From: Diaphorobacter sp. HDW4A
GTDB lineage: Bacteria > Pseudomonadota > Gammaproteobacteria > Burkholderiales > Burkholderiaceae_C
Assembly (NCBI RefSeq): GCF_011305995.1
Contig: NZ_CP049910.1
Location: 4,464,001 to 4,528,000 of the forward strand
Length of the DNA: 64,000 bases
Direction: 5' to 3'
Within the stretch, counting starts at the first letter, position 1. Each line of letters opens with the position of its first letter. Below, in pieces: positions 32,263 to 40,758 of the stretch. The notes beneath the pieces are model-generated. The model ran no database searches. It saw only the letters and a program-made list of their open reading frames with translations, and had not been told where the DNA came from. Both the position numbers and the translations under genes were made by a program.

Positions 32263-33396
32263 ATGTCACATATCTCTTCCAGCAGCCTGCCCGCCGAAGC
32301 ATCGGCCACGGCATCCCGTCGCGAATTCAACTTGAGCGACTTCGATTTCGATCTCCCCGAACCTCTGATTGCACAGCACCCGACCGCCGTACGCAGTGCC
32401 TCGCGCCTGCTCGATGGCCGCTTGGGCGAGCCCGTTGATCGCATCTTCAACGAGCTGCCCGACCTGCTCGCGCCCGGCGACCTGCTGGTCTTCAACGACA
32501 CGCGCGTACTCAAGGCGCGCCTCTTCGGCGAAAAGGAAAGCGGCGGCAAGCTCGAAATCCTAGTCGAGCGCGTACTGCAGGACAACGAGGTCGTGGCTCA
32601 CATGCGCGTGAGCAAAAAGCCGCTGATCGGCGGTCGCATGCATCTGTGCGGCGGCCTTGCGAATGGCGGTTTCGACGCCGTGCTGCTCGGTCGCTGGCCC
32701 GACGAGAACGGCCCGCTCTTTCACGTCGCCTTCACCGGCCCCAACGGCGAGACGCCCTACGAGCTGATGGAGCAGCACGGCCATCTGCCACTGCCGCCCT
32801 ACATTGAACGCCATCAAAACACCGACGAAGATCCCGACGAGGCCGAAGACGCCGAGCGCTACCAGACCGTGTTCGCCGCCAACCCCGGCGCCGTGGCCGC
32901 ACCGACGGCCGCGCTGCACTTTGACGAGTCTGTGCTTGAGCGACTGGCGGCGCGCGGCGTCGAACGCGCGAGCGTCACATTGCACGTGGGCGCGGGCACC
33001 TTCCAGCCGGTGAAGACCGAAAACCTCGCCGAACATGTGATGCACAGCGAGTGGTACAGCATCCCGATGAGCACGCTCGCGGCGCTCGAACGCACCCGTC
33101 AGCGCGGCGGCCGCATCGTGGCGGTGGGAACGACCACCGTGCGCACACTCGAATCCTGGGCCAAGTCGGGCAACCTGACAGGCGACACGAACATCTTCAT
33201 CACCCCGGGTTTCGAATACCAGGTCGTGGACATGCTCGTCACCAACTTCCACCTACCCAAAAGCACGCTGATGATGCTGGTGAGCGCGTTCGCGGGCTAC
33301 GAGCACATCATGAGTCTGTACAAGCACGCGATTGCGCAGCAGTACCGATTCTTCAGCTACGGCGATTCGATGCTGCTGGCGCGCAAGCGCGATTGA
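32263..33396 (+). CDS. queA: S-adenosylmethionine:tRNA ribosyltransferase-isomerase
   Basis: Transfers and isomerises the ribosyl moiety of SAM to make epoxyqueuosine in tRNA. It has 377 residues from ATG 32263 (an ATG at 32242 is also in frame). The N-terminus after the leader is [17 protein letters not shown], followed by [19 protein letters not shown]. Catalytic-region blocks are [17 protein letters not shown] and [13 protein letters not shown]. The usual neighbour tgt is not downstream; a convergent monooxygenase gene ends 24 bp away. Confidence 0.97.
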   Translation: MSHISSSSLPAEASATASRREFNLSDFDFDLPEPLIAQHPTAVRSASRLLDGRLGEPVDRIFNELPDLLAPGDLLVFNDTRVLKARLFGEKESGGKLEILVERVLQDNEVVAHMRVSKKPLIGGRMHLCGGLANGGFDAVLLGRWPDENGPLFHVAFTGPNGETPYELMEQHGHLPLPPYIERHQNTDEDPDEAEDAERYQTVFAANPGAVAAPTAALHFDESVLERLAARGVERASVTLHVGAGTFQPVKTENLAEHVMHSEWYSIPMSTLAALERTRQRGGRIVAVGTTTVRTLESWAKSGNLTGDTNIFITPGFEYQVVDMLVTNFHLPKSTLMMLVSAFAGYEHIMSLYKHAIAQQYRFFSYGDSMLLARKRD

Positions 33397-33419
33397 GGCG
33401 GAAAAATCAAACGCGCTTA

Positions 33420-34694
33420 TCAAGCGGACTGCGCAAGCCCCAGATGCTCGCGCAGCGTCTGGCCCGTATAGTCACGGCGGAACTGCCCGCGCTCCTGCAG
33501 GATCGGGACGACCTCGCGCGTGAATTCTTCGAAGCCCGATGGAAAATAGGCCGGCATGATGTTGAAGCCATCAGCCGCGCCCTGATTCACCCAATGCTGC
33601 ATATGGTCCGCAATCTGCTCGGCCGTGCCCGCGAACACCTGATGCCCTCGGCTGCTCGCGACATGGTGATAGAGCTCGCGCAATGTGAGCCGCTGTTCCT
33701 TCGCGATTTTGAGCAGCAGCTTGCGGCGACTGAATCCACCATCGCCCAGCGGCAGATCAGGCACCGGTGCGTCCAGATCAGCGCCGCTCAAATCGAAGTC
33801 CAGCTCCACCGACAGCATGTGGTGTGCCTTGCTCTGATCGGTGAATGACTGCAGCAGCGCGAGCTTGTCGCGCGCCTCGGCCGCCGTTCTGCCGACGATG
33901 GGCATGAGCCCCGGCATGACCTTCACCTGCGACGGATCTCTGCCCGCTTCGCCCACCTGCCGCTTCAGCTCCCCATAGAACTCCTGCGCCGCCGCCAGAT
34001 CCTGCTGAGCGGTAAAGATCACCTCGCCATGGCGCGCGCCCAACCGCTGGCCCGGCCCCGACGATCCGGCCTGGATCAGCACTGGCTCGCCCTGTCTGCT
34101 GCGCGTGACGTTGAGCGGGCCCTTCACCTGAAAGTAGTAGCCCGCGTGATTGAGCTCGTGCAGCTTGTCGGTATCGATGTAGACACCACCCTCCTTGTCA
34201 CGCACATAGGGATCCGCATCCCACGAACGCCATAGGCCCTTGACCAGCTGCACGAACTCCTCGGCAATCGCGTAGCGTTCGCTCGATTCCGGATGCAGCG
34301 TACGGCTGAAGTTGCCCGAGCCGTCCTGCACCGTAGTGACAATGTTCCAAGCAGCGCGGCCCTTGCTCAGCAGATCGACAGAGGCCAGCGAGCGCGCGAG
34401 GGTGAACGGATCGCTGTAGGTCGTCGAGGCTGTTGCAGCAAGTCCGATGCGGCTCGTCTGCACCGCCAGCGCCGAGAGCACGACCAACGGATCGGGCCGC
34501 GTGATCATCGAAGGATGCGCGTCCTTGCTGGTCACCAACCGGTCGCCAAAAAACACCATGTCGAACTTCGCAGCCTCGGCCTCGCGGGCGATGCGCGCGA
34601 TCAGCTCGAAATTCTCCGTTCCCGATTCAGCGCCGGGAAAGCGCCAGCCCGCAGCATGATGGCCCGCTGCGAGCAAAAACAAACCCAGATGCAT
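33420..34694 (-). CDS. LLM-class flavin-dependent monooxygenase (NtaA/SnaA/SoxA type)
   Basis: 424 residues from ATG 34694 (MHLGLFLLAAGHHAAGWRFP). The N-terminal GHH-GWR signature and later blocks FFGDRLV, NIVTTVQDGSGNFSR and QAGSSGPGQRLGARHGEVIF place it in the NtaA/SnaA/DszA group of FMNH2-dependent monooxygenases. These use reduced flavin from a separate reductase, which is not in the window. It is one base after a Bug-type binding protein (TGA-C-ATG), so uptake and oxidation of the same organic substrate, perhaps a sulfur or chelator compound, is suggested but unproven. Confidence 0.85.
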   Translation of the reverse strand: MHLGLFLLAAGHHAAGWRFPGAESGTENFELIARIAREAEAAKFDMVFFGDRLVTSKDAHPSMITRPDPLVVLSALAVQTSRIGLAATASTTYSDPFTLARSLASVDLLSKGRAAWNIVTTVQDGSGNFSRTLHPESSERYAIAEEFVQLVKGLWRSWDADPYVRDKEGGVYIDTDKLHELNHAGYYFQVKGPLNVTRSRQGEPVLIQAGSSGPGQRLGARHGEVIFTAQQDLAAAQEFYGELKRQVGEAGRDPSQVKVMPGLMPIVGRTAAEARDKLALLQSFTDQSKAHHMLSVELDFDLSGADLDAPVPDLPLGDGGFSRRKLLLKIAKEQRLTLRELYHHVASSRGHQVFAGTAEQIADHMQHWVNQGAADGFNIMPAYFPSGFEEFTREVVPILQERGQFRRDYTGQTLREHLGLAQSA

Positions 34695-34695
34695 G

Positions 34696-35745
34696 TCAGT
34701 TCTTCGCTTTGCCGTCGGCTGGTGATTTGCCGCTCTTGTCGTTGAGTGCCACAGTGCCCGAACCGAACACGCTCTGCGCGATGTCATGCATTTTGCGCAC
34801 GATGACGGTTGTACCCTCCGCGCCCTGCGGCACGGGATTGACCTGCACGTTGATGAGCGCTTTGTGCACCTCGGGCTCCGCAATCGCTTCGAGCACCCAC
34901 TGTGTGAGCTTCTTGCGGATCGGCTCGGGCAGTCCGGCCGGAGCGGTCCAGAGGAACGATCCACCGAACGCGTTGTCCCACTGCTTGTAGCCCTGCTGCA
35001 CGACGGACTGCACACCGCTCACGCCTTCGGGTGGAGCGTCGGTGCCGAAGTACGCCAGCGCCTTGAGCTTGCCGCCGCGCACGAAAGTGGTAGACAGCGG
35101 ATCGATCACCAGATCGACATGCCCGCCGATCGCATCATTGATCGCTGCCGCGCTGCCCTTGTAGGGCACATGCTGCAGCTGGATGCCGGTGAGTTGCTGG
35201 AAGTACTCGCCTGCCATATGGCCCGGAGTGCCCACGCCCGAGGTACCAAGCGACACGGGATGCGCCTTCGCATATTCCACCAGCTCCTTGAGGTTCTTCG
35301 CAGGAAAGTCCGCGCGCACCGCAAACGTGGTGATGCCGTTGCCGACGTAGGCAATCGACTGGAAGGATTTGAACGGATCGAAATGCACAGGCACGAGCAG
35401 CGGCGCAATCGCGAGATTGCCGATGGAGGCGTTGAGCAGCGTGTAGCCATCGGGCTTGGCTTTGGCGACAAACTGCGCGCCAATGGTGCCCCCCGCGCCC
35501 GGCTTATAGTCAAGAATCACCGGCTGCCCGGCGCGCGCCGACACCTTCTCGGCAATCAAGCGCGCCACGTTGTCGTTCGTGCCACCCGGCGTGTAGGGTA
35601 CGACCAATGTGATCGGCTTGCTGGGCCAAGCCGCGACATCGGCGGAAGGCGTGCTCGCCAACACCGCCGCAGGGCACATGACCGCCACAAGAGACATCCA
35701 ACCCAAGGTGCGGCGGCGGAGATAAAGCGTGCCCGACTGACTCAT
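34696..35745 (-). CDS. Bug-family (TctC-type) periplasmic binding protein
   Basis: 349 residues. The N-terminus has an RRR run and a hydrophobic core (LRRRTLGWMSLVAVM), a Sec or Tat signal ending near LAS. The Bug signatures WPSKPITLVVPYTPGGTNDN near residue 41 and YKPGAGGTIGAQFVA near 80 are present. Such proteins are abundant in Comamonadaceae and bind small carboxylates, nicotinate-like acids or amides, mostly without a linked TctAB permease; none is here. Co-transcribed with the LLM monooxygenase. Confidence 0.88.
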   Translation of the reverse strand: MSQSGTLYLRRRTLGWMSLVAVMCPAAVLASTPSADVAAWPSKPITLVVPYTPGGTNDNVARLIAEKVSARAGQPVILDYKPGAGGTIGAQFVAKAKPDGYTLLNASIGNLAIAPLLVPVHFDPFKSFQSIAYVGNGITTFAVRADFPAKNLKELVEYAKAHPVSLGTSGVGTPGHMAGEYFQQLTGIQLQHVPYKGSAAAINDAIGGHVDLVIDPLSTTFVRGGKLKALAYFGTDAPPEGVSGVQSVVQQGYKQWDNAFGGSFLWTAPAGLPEPIRKKLTQWVLEAIAEPEVHKALINVQVNPVPQGAEGTTVIVRKMHDIAQSVFGSGTVALNDKSGKSPADGKAKN

Positions 35746-35892
35746 TTTGATTTCCTTGTTCTTTCAGAACCATCAACAACAGAAAATCGAGTCTAAAAAT
35801 CACACGCGTTTCGCGCCAATAAGCTTTGCCGCTATCCAAGCGCAGAAATCTTCTAAGAACCACCGCGCATAAGCATAAGCATCTGTGCGGTT

Positions 35893-36735
35893 TCAGCGCG
35901 GCGTCGCCACGGGCTCGAGCCCGGTCTCCTCGATGGTCTTGCGCGCCTCAAGCGAGGTGTAGTATTTCAGCAGCGACGCCATGCCCTGCGGATTGGTCGA
36001 GGTCCGAGCCACGCCGGCCGAGAAGAAGGTGTACTGCTGGACCGATTCGGGTATCTTTCCAACGAAGGTCGTGCCCTGGATCGGCAGCAACTCGCTGACC
36101 TGCTGCAAACCGATCTCGGCCTCACCGCGCGCGACGATGGTGCCCACGCGCTCGGTCACGATCTTGCGACTCTTGGGCATCACCTGGTCGTGGATGCCGA
36201 GCTTCTTGAGCATCTCGGCCTCGAAGTAGGTACCGCTGGCGCTGGCCGAATAGGCGATGCTTTTCGCATTGAGCAGCACGTGCTTGAACTTCTCTTCCGT
36301 GCTGATGTCTGGCACCGGTGCCCCCTTCTTCACCGACACGCCGATGGCCGAGCGAACGAGGTCGATCTGCGTGCCCTGCTTCACATAGCCTTGCGCCGCA
36401 AGTTGATCGAGCGATGTGCGCGCAAGAATCACCACATCCGCGATTTCACCCTTCTCCAGCCGATTGGGAATCGACGTGGGCGACGAACCCATCGACGAGC
36501 CCAGCACCGTCTCGACCATGATGCCGTTGGCTTTGGAGAACTCGGGCGCAAGCCGCTGGTGCGCTTCGGCAAAGCCGCCGGAGGTCATCACCCGTACCGG
36601 CTCCGCTGTGTCGCCGTCCTGCGCGTTCTGCTGCGGTGTTTGCGCGCAGCCTGCTGCGAGCGCGATGGCGGAAATGAAAAATGCGCGACGCCCGAGCAGT
36701 GCGAGAGTGGAGCGGTGGACGGGTTGGCGATGCAT
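35893..36735 (-). CDS. ModA-like substrate-binding lipoprotein
   Basis: 280 residues from ATG 36735, with AGGAG seven bases upstream. It has a lipoprotein signal (FFISAIALAAGCAQ; acylated Cys near residue 29) and then a type-2 periplasmic binding fold close to the molybdate/tungstate-binding ModA group (VRVMTSGGFAEAHQRLAPEF; EKGEIADVVILAR). No modB, modC or other permease is adjacent; the next genes belong to a siderophore importer and to the Bug/LLM pair. It may serve a distant transporter or act as a sensor. An ATG at 36855 is in frame but lacks a ribosome-binding site and would bury the signal. Confidence 0.75.
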   Translation of the reverse strand: MHRQPVHRSTLALLGRRAFFISAIALAAGCAQTPQQNAQDGDTAEPVRVMTSGGFAEAHQRLAPEFSKANGIMVETVLGSSMGSSPTSIPNRLEKGEIADVVILARTSLDQLAAQGYVKQGTQIDLVRSAIGVSVKKGAPVPDISTEEKFKHVLLNAKSIAYSASASGTYFEAEMLKKLGIHDQVMPKSRKIVTERVGTIVARGEAEIGLQQVSELLPIQGTTFVGKIPESVQQYTFFSAGVARTSTNPQGMASLLKYYTSLEARKTIEETGLEPVATPR

Positions 36736-36847
36736 GCGTTGTCTCCTGAGTTCGCTTTTACAAATACTCAGCGAGTATGCAGCGCCCCATGCGCGCATCA
36801 GCCATCCAACACGCAAGAGTTTGTTAAGCCGATTCCATGGGGCCCAA

Positions 36848-37606
36848 TCACGCAAAGTAGTGACAGATGCGTTGCCCGCGAATCTCGTGCACCGTCACCT
36901 CGATGCCGTAGAGCGCACTCAGCACGTCCTCGCGCACGACGCTCTGCGTCTCGCCGTCATGCGCCACGACTCCATCCTTCATCGCGATGATGTGGTCCGC
37001 ATAGCAGCTCGCGAAGTTGATGTCGTGCAGCACCACGACCACCGTCTTTCTCTTCTCTCGCACCAGCCGCTGAAGCAGTTTCATCATCGTCACCGCATGC
37101 GCCATGTCGAGGTTGTTGAGCGGCTCGTCAAGCAGCACATAAGGCGTGTCCTGGCACAGCACCATCGCGATGTAGGCGCGCTGGCGCTGGCCACCCGAGA
37201 GCTCGTCGAGGAAGCGGTCCGCGAGCGCCTCGAGCTGCAGAAAGCGCAGCGCTTCGTCGACGTGCTGCACATCGTCCGGCGTCATGCGCCCCTTGCTGTG
37301 CGGAAAGCGGCCGAAGCCGACCAGATCTCGCACCGTAAGGCGCAGCGTGGACTGGTTGTCCTGACGAAGAATCGCGAGCACGCGGGCGAGCGCGTCGCTC
37401 GCCGTCGTCGCCACATCCAGCCCCTGCACCTGCGCGCTGCCCGAGCTCATCGGCATCAATCGGCTGATCAGCGACAGCAGCGTGCTCTTGCCCGCGCCGT
37501 TGGGACCGATGATGGCCGTGAAGCGGTTCTCGGGAATCTGCACGGACACGCCATGCAGCACCGTCGTCGCGCCATGGCGCTTGACGAGTTCGCGGGTTGC
37601 GATCAT
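36848..37606 (-). CDS. Ferric-siderophore ABC importer, ATP-binding protein (FatE/YclP-like)
   Basis: 252 residues from ATG 37606 (MIATRELVKRHGATTVLHG). Walker A GPNGAGKS is near residue 35, signature LSGGQRQRAYIAMVLCQ near 138, Walker B YVLLDEP, and H-loop VVLHDINFA. The FecE/FhuC-like family is of the iron-chelate type. The start overlaps the permease stop (ATGA, 37603-37606). Last gene of the Fur-controlled operon. Confidence 0.92.
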   Translation of the reverse strand: MIATRELVKRHGATTVLHGVSVQIPENRFTAIIGPNGAGKSTLLSLISRLMPMSSGSAQVQGLDVATTASDALARVLAILRQDNQSTLRLTVRDLVGFGRFPHSKGRMTPDDVQHVDEALRFLQLEALADRFLDELSGGQRQRAYIAMVLCQDTPYVLLDEPLNNLDMAHAVTMMKLLQRLVREKRKTVVVVLHDINFASCYADHIIAMKDGVVAHDGETQSVVREDVLSALYGIEVTVHEIRGQRICHYFA

Positions 37607-38574
37607 GCCTTTCCTCCGCGCATCAACAAGAAGATGAACACCAGTCCTCCGACAAATTCCACCGCCACCGAAATCGCGGAATTGAATCCCATCACACGCT
37701 CCAGAATCACCTGCCCGCCGAGCAGCATGATCACGCCCCAGAGCACCACCGCAGGCAGCACCCAGACATGGCGGCGCGTGCCCATCCATTGATAGGCCAT
37801 GTTCGCCACGAGCAGGCCAAAGAAGGTCACTGGCCCGACCAGCGCGGTCGACAGCGCAACCATCGCGCAGACCACCACCAGTAACTGCAGCACCGCGCGG
37901 CGGTAGTCCACGCCCAGATTGATCGCCGCATCGCGCCCGAGCGCGAGCACGTCGAGCACATGGCGCCTATGCCAGAAGAAGACCGCACCGAGCAGCATCA
38001 ACACCGCCGACGGAGGCAGCAGTGCGGTCTGCACGGTGTTGAAGTTGGCGAACATACGGTCCTGCAGCGAGTTGAACTCGTTCGGGTCGATCATGCGCAT
38101 CGCAAAACTCGTGAGGCTGCGGAACAGAATGCCCACCACGATGCCGACCAGCAGCATCAAATGCAGGCTGCTCGCATTGCCCGCAAACAGCCAACGCACC
38201 AGCCACATGCTGAGCGCCACCATCAGCACCAGCTCGAGAAAAAACTTGTTGACGCCACCCAACGCCACTACGCCCGCCGAAGTGAGCAACAACACCAGCA
38301 GCGCCTGCAGGAAGAGATACAGCGCATCCAGCCCCATCACGGCAGGCGTGAGGATGGTGTTGTGCGTCACCGTCTGGAACACCACCGTGGACATGCCGAG
38401 CGCCGCCGCCACCAGCGCCATCGACAACAGTTTCGCGCCCCGGTGCTGCAGGATGAACGACCATTCGACCTCGACCGCCACGGTCATGAAGGTGACGACG
38501 GAGACCGTGGCCAGCACCAGCAGAATGGCCAACCTGAAGGCTTGCGTGCGCCAGAGGAATTGCAGCGTCGCCAT
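37603..38574 (-). CDS. Ferric-siderophore ABC importer permease (FatC/YclO-like)
   Basis: 323 residues, about nine or ten helices, FecCD family. It starts MATLQFLWRTQAFRLAILL. It keeps the coupling region GRDAAINLGVDYRRAVLQLL and GPVTFFGLLVANMAYQ near residue 240. It is separated by three bases from the other permease gene and overlaps the ATPase gene. Together with FatD-like and FatE-like proteins it forms the inner-membrane importer. Confidence 0.92.
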   Translation of the reverse strand: MATLQFLWRTQAFRLAILLVLATVSVVTFMTVAVEVEWSFILQHRGAKLLSMALVAAALGMSTVVFQTVTHNTILTPAVMGLDALYLFLQALLVLLLTSAGVVALGGVNKFFLELVLMVALSMWLVRWLFAGNASSLHLMLLVGIVVGILFRSLTSFAMRMIDPNEFNSLQDRMFANFNTVQTALLPPSAVLMLLGAVFFWHRRHVLDVLALGRDAAINLGVDYRRAVLQLLVVVCAMVALSTALVGPVTFFGLLVANMAYQWMGTRRHVWVLPAVVLWGVIMLLGGQVILERVMGFNSAISVAVEFVGGLVFIFLLMRGGKA

Positions 38575-38577
38575 CGC

Positions 38578-39588
38578 TCAGCCTCCCGCCAGTCGGCGCT
38601 GGCGCAGCAGGATGACGAGGAACAGCGCGCTGCCAACCACGCCCATCACCGTGCCGACGGGAATCTCGTAAGGGGCGATCAGCAGACGCCCGAGCAGATC
38701 ACAGGCCATCGTCAAGCCCGCGCCCAGCACCGCGACCCAGAGCACATTGCGGCGCACGTTGTCGCCCACCACCAGACGCACGATGTTGGGCACGATCAGG
38801 CCCACGAACGGAATGCCGCCGACGGTGACCACCACACACGCAGTGACCAGCGCCACCACCAGCAGCCCCTGCCACACCAGCGCGCGGTAGTTCAATCCGA
38901 GATTGGTCGCGAACGATTCGCCGAGCCCCACCACCGTGAAACGGTCCGCCGCGAAGCACGCGACGATGGTGACCGCCAGCGACAGCCAGAGCATTTCGTA
39001 GCGGCCATCGACGATGGTCGAGAAGTCGCCGTTGGACCATGCGCGCAGCACCTGGATCATGTCGAACTGGTAAGCGACGAAGGTGGTGACGGCCTCGATC
39101 ACGCCCGCCAGAATCAGGCCGACCAGCGGCACGATCCACGCCGAGCGCAAACGGATACGCGACAGCACCGCCAGAAACAGCGCACTGCCCGCAAGCGCGA
39201 ACAGCGCCGCCACGCCCATCTTGGCGAGCACCGGCAGTTGCGGCGCGAAGAGCATCGTCACCATCATGCCGAGCGTCGCGGATTCCACCGTACCGACGGT
39301 CGACGGCTCGACGAAATGGTTGCGTGCCAGCATCTGCATGAGCAGCCCCGCGACCGCCATCGCCGAGCCCGCGAGCAGCAGCGCGAGCGTGCGCGGAACG
39401 CGGCTGAACAAGAGCACCTGCGCGACCAGATCATCGTCGCTGTCGGACCACAGCGTGTCCCACGACACATCGCTCACGCCCACCGCGAGACTCGCCAGCG
39501 CCAAAGCAAAAAGGGCCGCGAGGGCCCCGGTCCAGGCGAGCGCATTCACACGCGTCGCAGCCCCATCACATGGCCGGTGCAAACGCAT
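38578..39588 (-). CDS. Ferric-siderophore ABC importer permease (FatD/YclN-like)
   Basis: 336 residues, FecCD family, about nine helices. Signature stretches are FSRVPRTLALLLAGSAMAVAG near residue 62, FATNLGLNYRALVWQGLL and GGIPFVGLIVPNIVRL near residue 245. The ATG at 39588 overlaps the binding-protein gene by 23 bp. A GTG at 39549 (VNALAWTGALAALF) is an alternative that starts directly at the first helix. Confidence 0.92.
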   Translation of the reverse strand: MRLHRPCDGAATRVNALAWTGALAALFALALASLAVGVSDVSWDTLWSDSDDDLVAQVLLFSRVPRTLALLLAGSAMAVAGLLMQMLARNHFVEPSTVGTVESATLGMMVTMLFAPQLPVLAKMGVAALFALAGSALFLAVLSRIRLRSAWIVPLVGLILAGVIEAVTTFVAYQFDMIQVLRAWSNGDFSTIVDGRYEMLWLSLAVTIVACFAADRFTVVGLGESFATNLGLNYRALVWQGLLVVALVTACVVVTVGGIPFVGLIVPNIVRLVVGDNVRRNVLWVAVLGAGLTMACDLLGRLLIAPYEIPVGTVMGVVGSALFLVILLRQRRLAGG

Positions 39589-40516
39589 CGGACAGCTGCT
39601 TGAGGTTTTCCTTGATCGCAGTAGGGCCCGCGTTGGAGAGCACGTACCAGTTGGTCGCGTTCAGATAGACGACCTGCTTGTTGCGCCAGGCCTTGGTGGC
39701 ATGCACCAGCTTGTTGTCCAGCAGCTTCTCGGCGGATGCGCCCTCGCGGCCAATCGCCGCATCGCGGTCGAGCACCAGCAGCCAGTCAGGATTGGTTTTG
39801 AGCAGGTATTCGAACGACACCGCCTGCCCGTGCTTGGACACTTCGATCTTGTCCTTGACCGGCGTGGCGCCGAAGGTGCTGTAGAGCATGTCGAAGCGCG
39901 AGCCGGGGCCGTAGACGCTCATCTTGCCGCCGTTGGTCATCACGAACAGCATCGAGCCCTTGCCGGTCGCCTTGGTCTTCACGTTGGCGATCTCCTGCTC
40001 GATGTTCCTGATCTCCAGCTCGCCCTTCTCAGGCACACCGTAGGCCGCCGCAATCGCGCGGATGTTGCGGAAGACCTGCGGCATCTGGTTGCCGTCGCCG
40101 ATGCTGATATCGAGCACGGGCGCGTATTTGCGCAGCTCTTCCAGCTTGGGCTGGGTGCGCCCGCCCGAGATGATCAGATCAGGCTTGAGCGACTTCACCT
40201 TCTCGTAGTCGGGCTCGAACAGGCTGCCGACCTGCGGATACTTCGCCGCATCCGCGTACTGGCCCAGAAACTTCGGCATCGTCACCACGTTCGGCACGCC
40301 CTGCACATCGCCGCCGAGCGACTGGATGATGTCGAGCGCGGACAGGTCATACACCAGCACCGTCTTGGGTTTGAGCGGCACGCTCACCTCGCCCGACGCG
40401 TCCTTGACCGTCACCTTGGGCGACCGTGCCAGCGCACCGGCACCCGGCATGGCGAGCGCCAGACCAAGGCCCAGCCCGAGCAAAGTGTGACGACGGTTGA
40501 AGCGACTGCGAGACAT
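39566..40516 (-). CDS. Ferric-siderophore periplasmic binding protein (FatB/YclQ-like)
   Basis: 316 residues; strong AGGAGG upstream of ATG 40516. The signal begins MSRSRFNRRHTLLGLGLGLAL, where NRRHTLL resembles a Tat motif. The class III binding fold (TroA/FepB superfamily) includes VPLKPKTVLVYDLSALDIIQ, EPDYEKVKSLKPDLIIS and the last block NATNWYVLSNAGPTAIKENL. First gene of the four-gene importer operon, behind a Fur-box promoter. The family takes up catecholate/citrate siderophores such as petrobactin or anguibactin; which ligand applies here is not visible. No TonB receptor or siderophore biosynthesis gene is in the window. Confidence 0.9.
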   Translation of the reverse strand: MSRSRFNRRHTLLGLGLGLALAMPGAGALARSPKVTVKDASGEVSVPLKPKTVLVYDLSALDIIQSLGGDVQGVPNVVTMPKFLGQYADAAKYPQVGSLFEPDYEKVKSLKPDLIISGGRTQPKLEELRKYAPVLDISIGDGNQMPQVFRNIRAIAAAYGVPEKGELEIRNIEQEIANVKTKATGKGSMLFVMTNGGKMSVYGPGSRFDMLYSTFGATPVKDKIEVSKHGQAVSFEYLLKTNPDWLLVLDRDAAIGREGASAEKLLDNKLVHATKAWRNKQVVYLNATNWYVLSNAGPTAIKENLKQLSDAFAPAM

Positions 40517-40571
40517 GGACGAAACCTCCTGAACAGCGCATTCAAGCGCCGCAGCTAAATGGGAAACAACG

Positions 40572-40600
40572 AGTATTTACTGATAATTATTCTCATTCAA
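40572..40600 (-). promoter_or_regulatory. Fur box overlapping the promoter of the siderophore importer operon
   Basis: Minus-strand TTGAAT (40600-40595), 17-bp spacer, AATACT (40577-40572). A 19-bp Fur-box-like sequence at 40582-40600 (GATAATTATTCTCATTCAA) matches the classical GATAATGATAATCATTATC at 13 of 19 positions and covers the -35 and most of the spacer. Iron-bound Fur there would block RNA polymerase, so the operon should be expressed in iron limitation. Confidence 0.8.
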
Positions 40601-40712
40601 TGCTAACACCCGGTAGAAACCCGAGGGGAAATGCCAGTTTCCGGTGTGCGGTATTGCGGCATGGCGCTGTGGTGCATGCGTTGAATGCAAATGCCCGCCA
40701 ACACACGATTTT

Positions 40713-40718
40713 TATAAT
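40713..40718 (+). promoter_or_regulatory. Candidate -10 element of the EamA transporter gene
   Basis: Perfect TATAAT on the plus strand, 40 nt before the GTG at 40759. No convincing -35. Its position argues against the longer reading frame beginning at 40600, because transcription would start inside it. Confidence 0.4.
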
Positions 40719-40758
40719 CGGTAGCAAACTTCTGCTCTTGCCCACAACGCCCATTTCC

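Noticed and set aside
34695..35015. Upstream extension of the LLM monooxygenase frame by 107 codons
   Set aside because: It runs out of frame through the Bug gene and has Arg/Ser-rich shadow composition; the enzyme family begins at MHLGLFLL.
35893..36735. Naming the ModA-like lipoprotein modA
   Set aside because: No modB/modC nearby and it is a lipoprotein; only family similarity to the ModA fold is supported.
37960..39603. Plus-strand frame of 547 codons rich in His, Gln and Arg opposite the siderophore permease genes
   Set aside because: Shadow of two FecCD-type permeases in the opposite strand; low-complexity H/Q/R protein without any family feature.
40600..40758. Longer N-terminus for the EamA transporter
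   Set aside because: A TATAAT promoter element lies inside it (40713-40718), the region is not membrane-like, and it begins at the edge of the Fur box; the GTG at 40759 is preferred.
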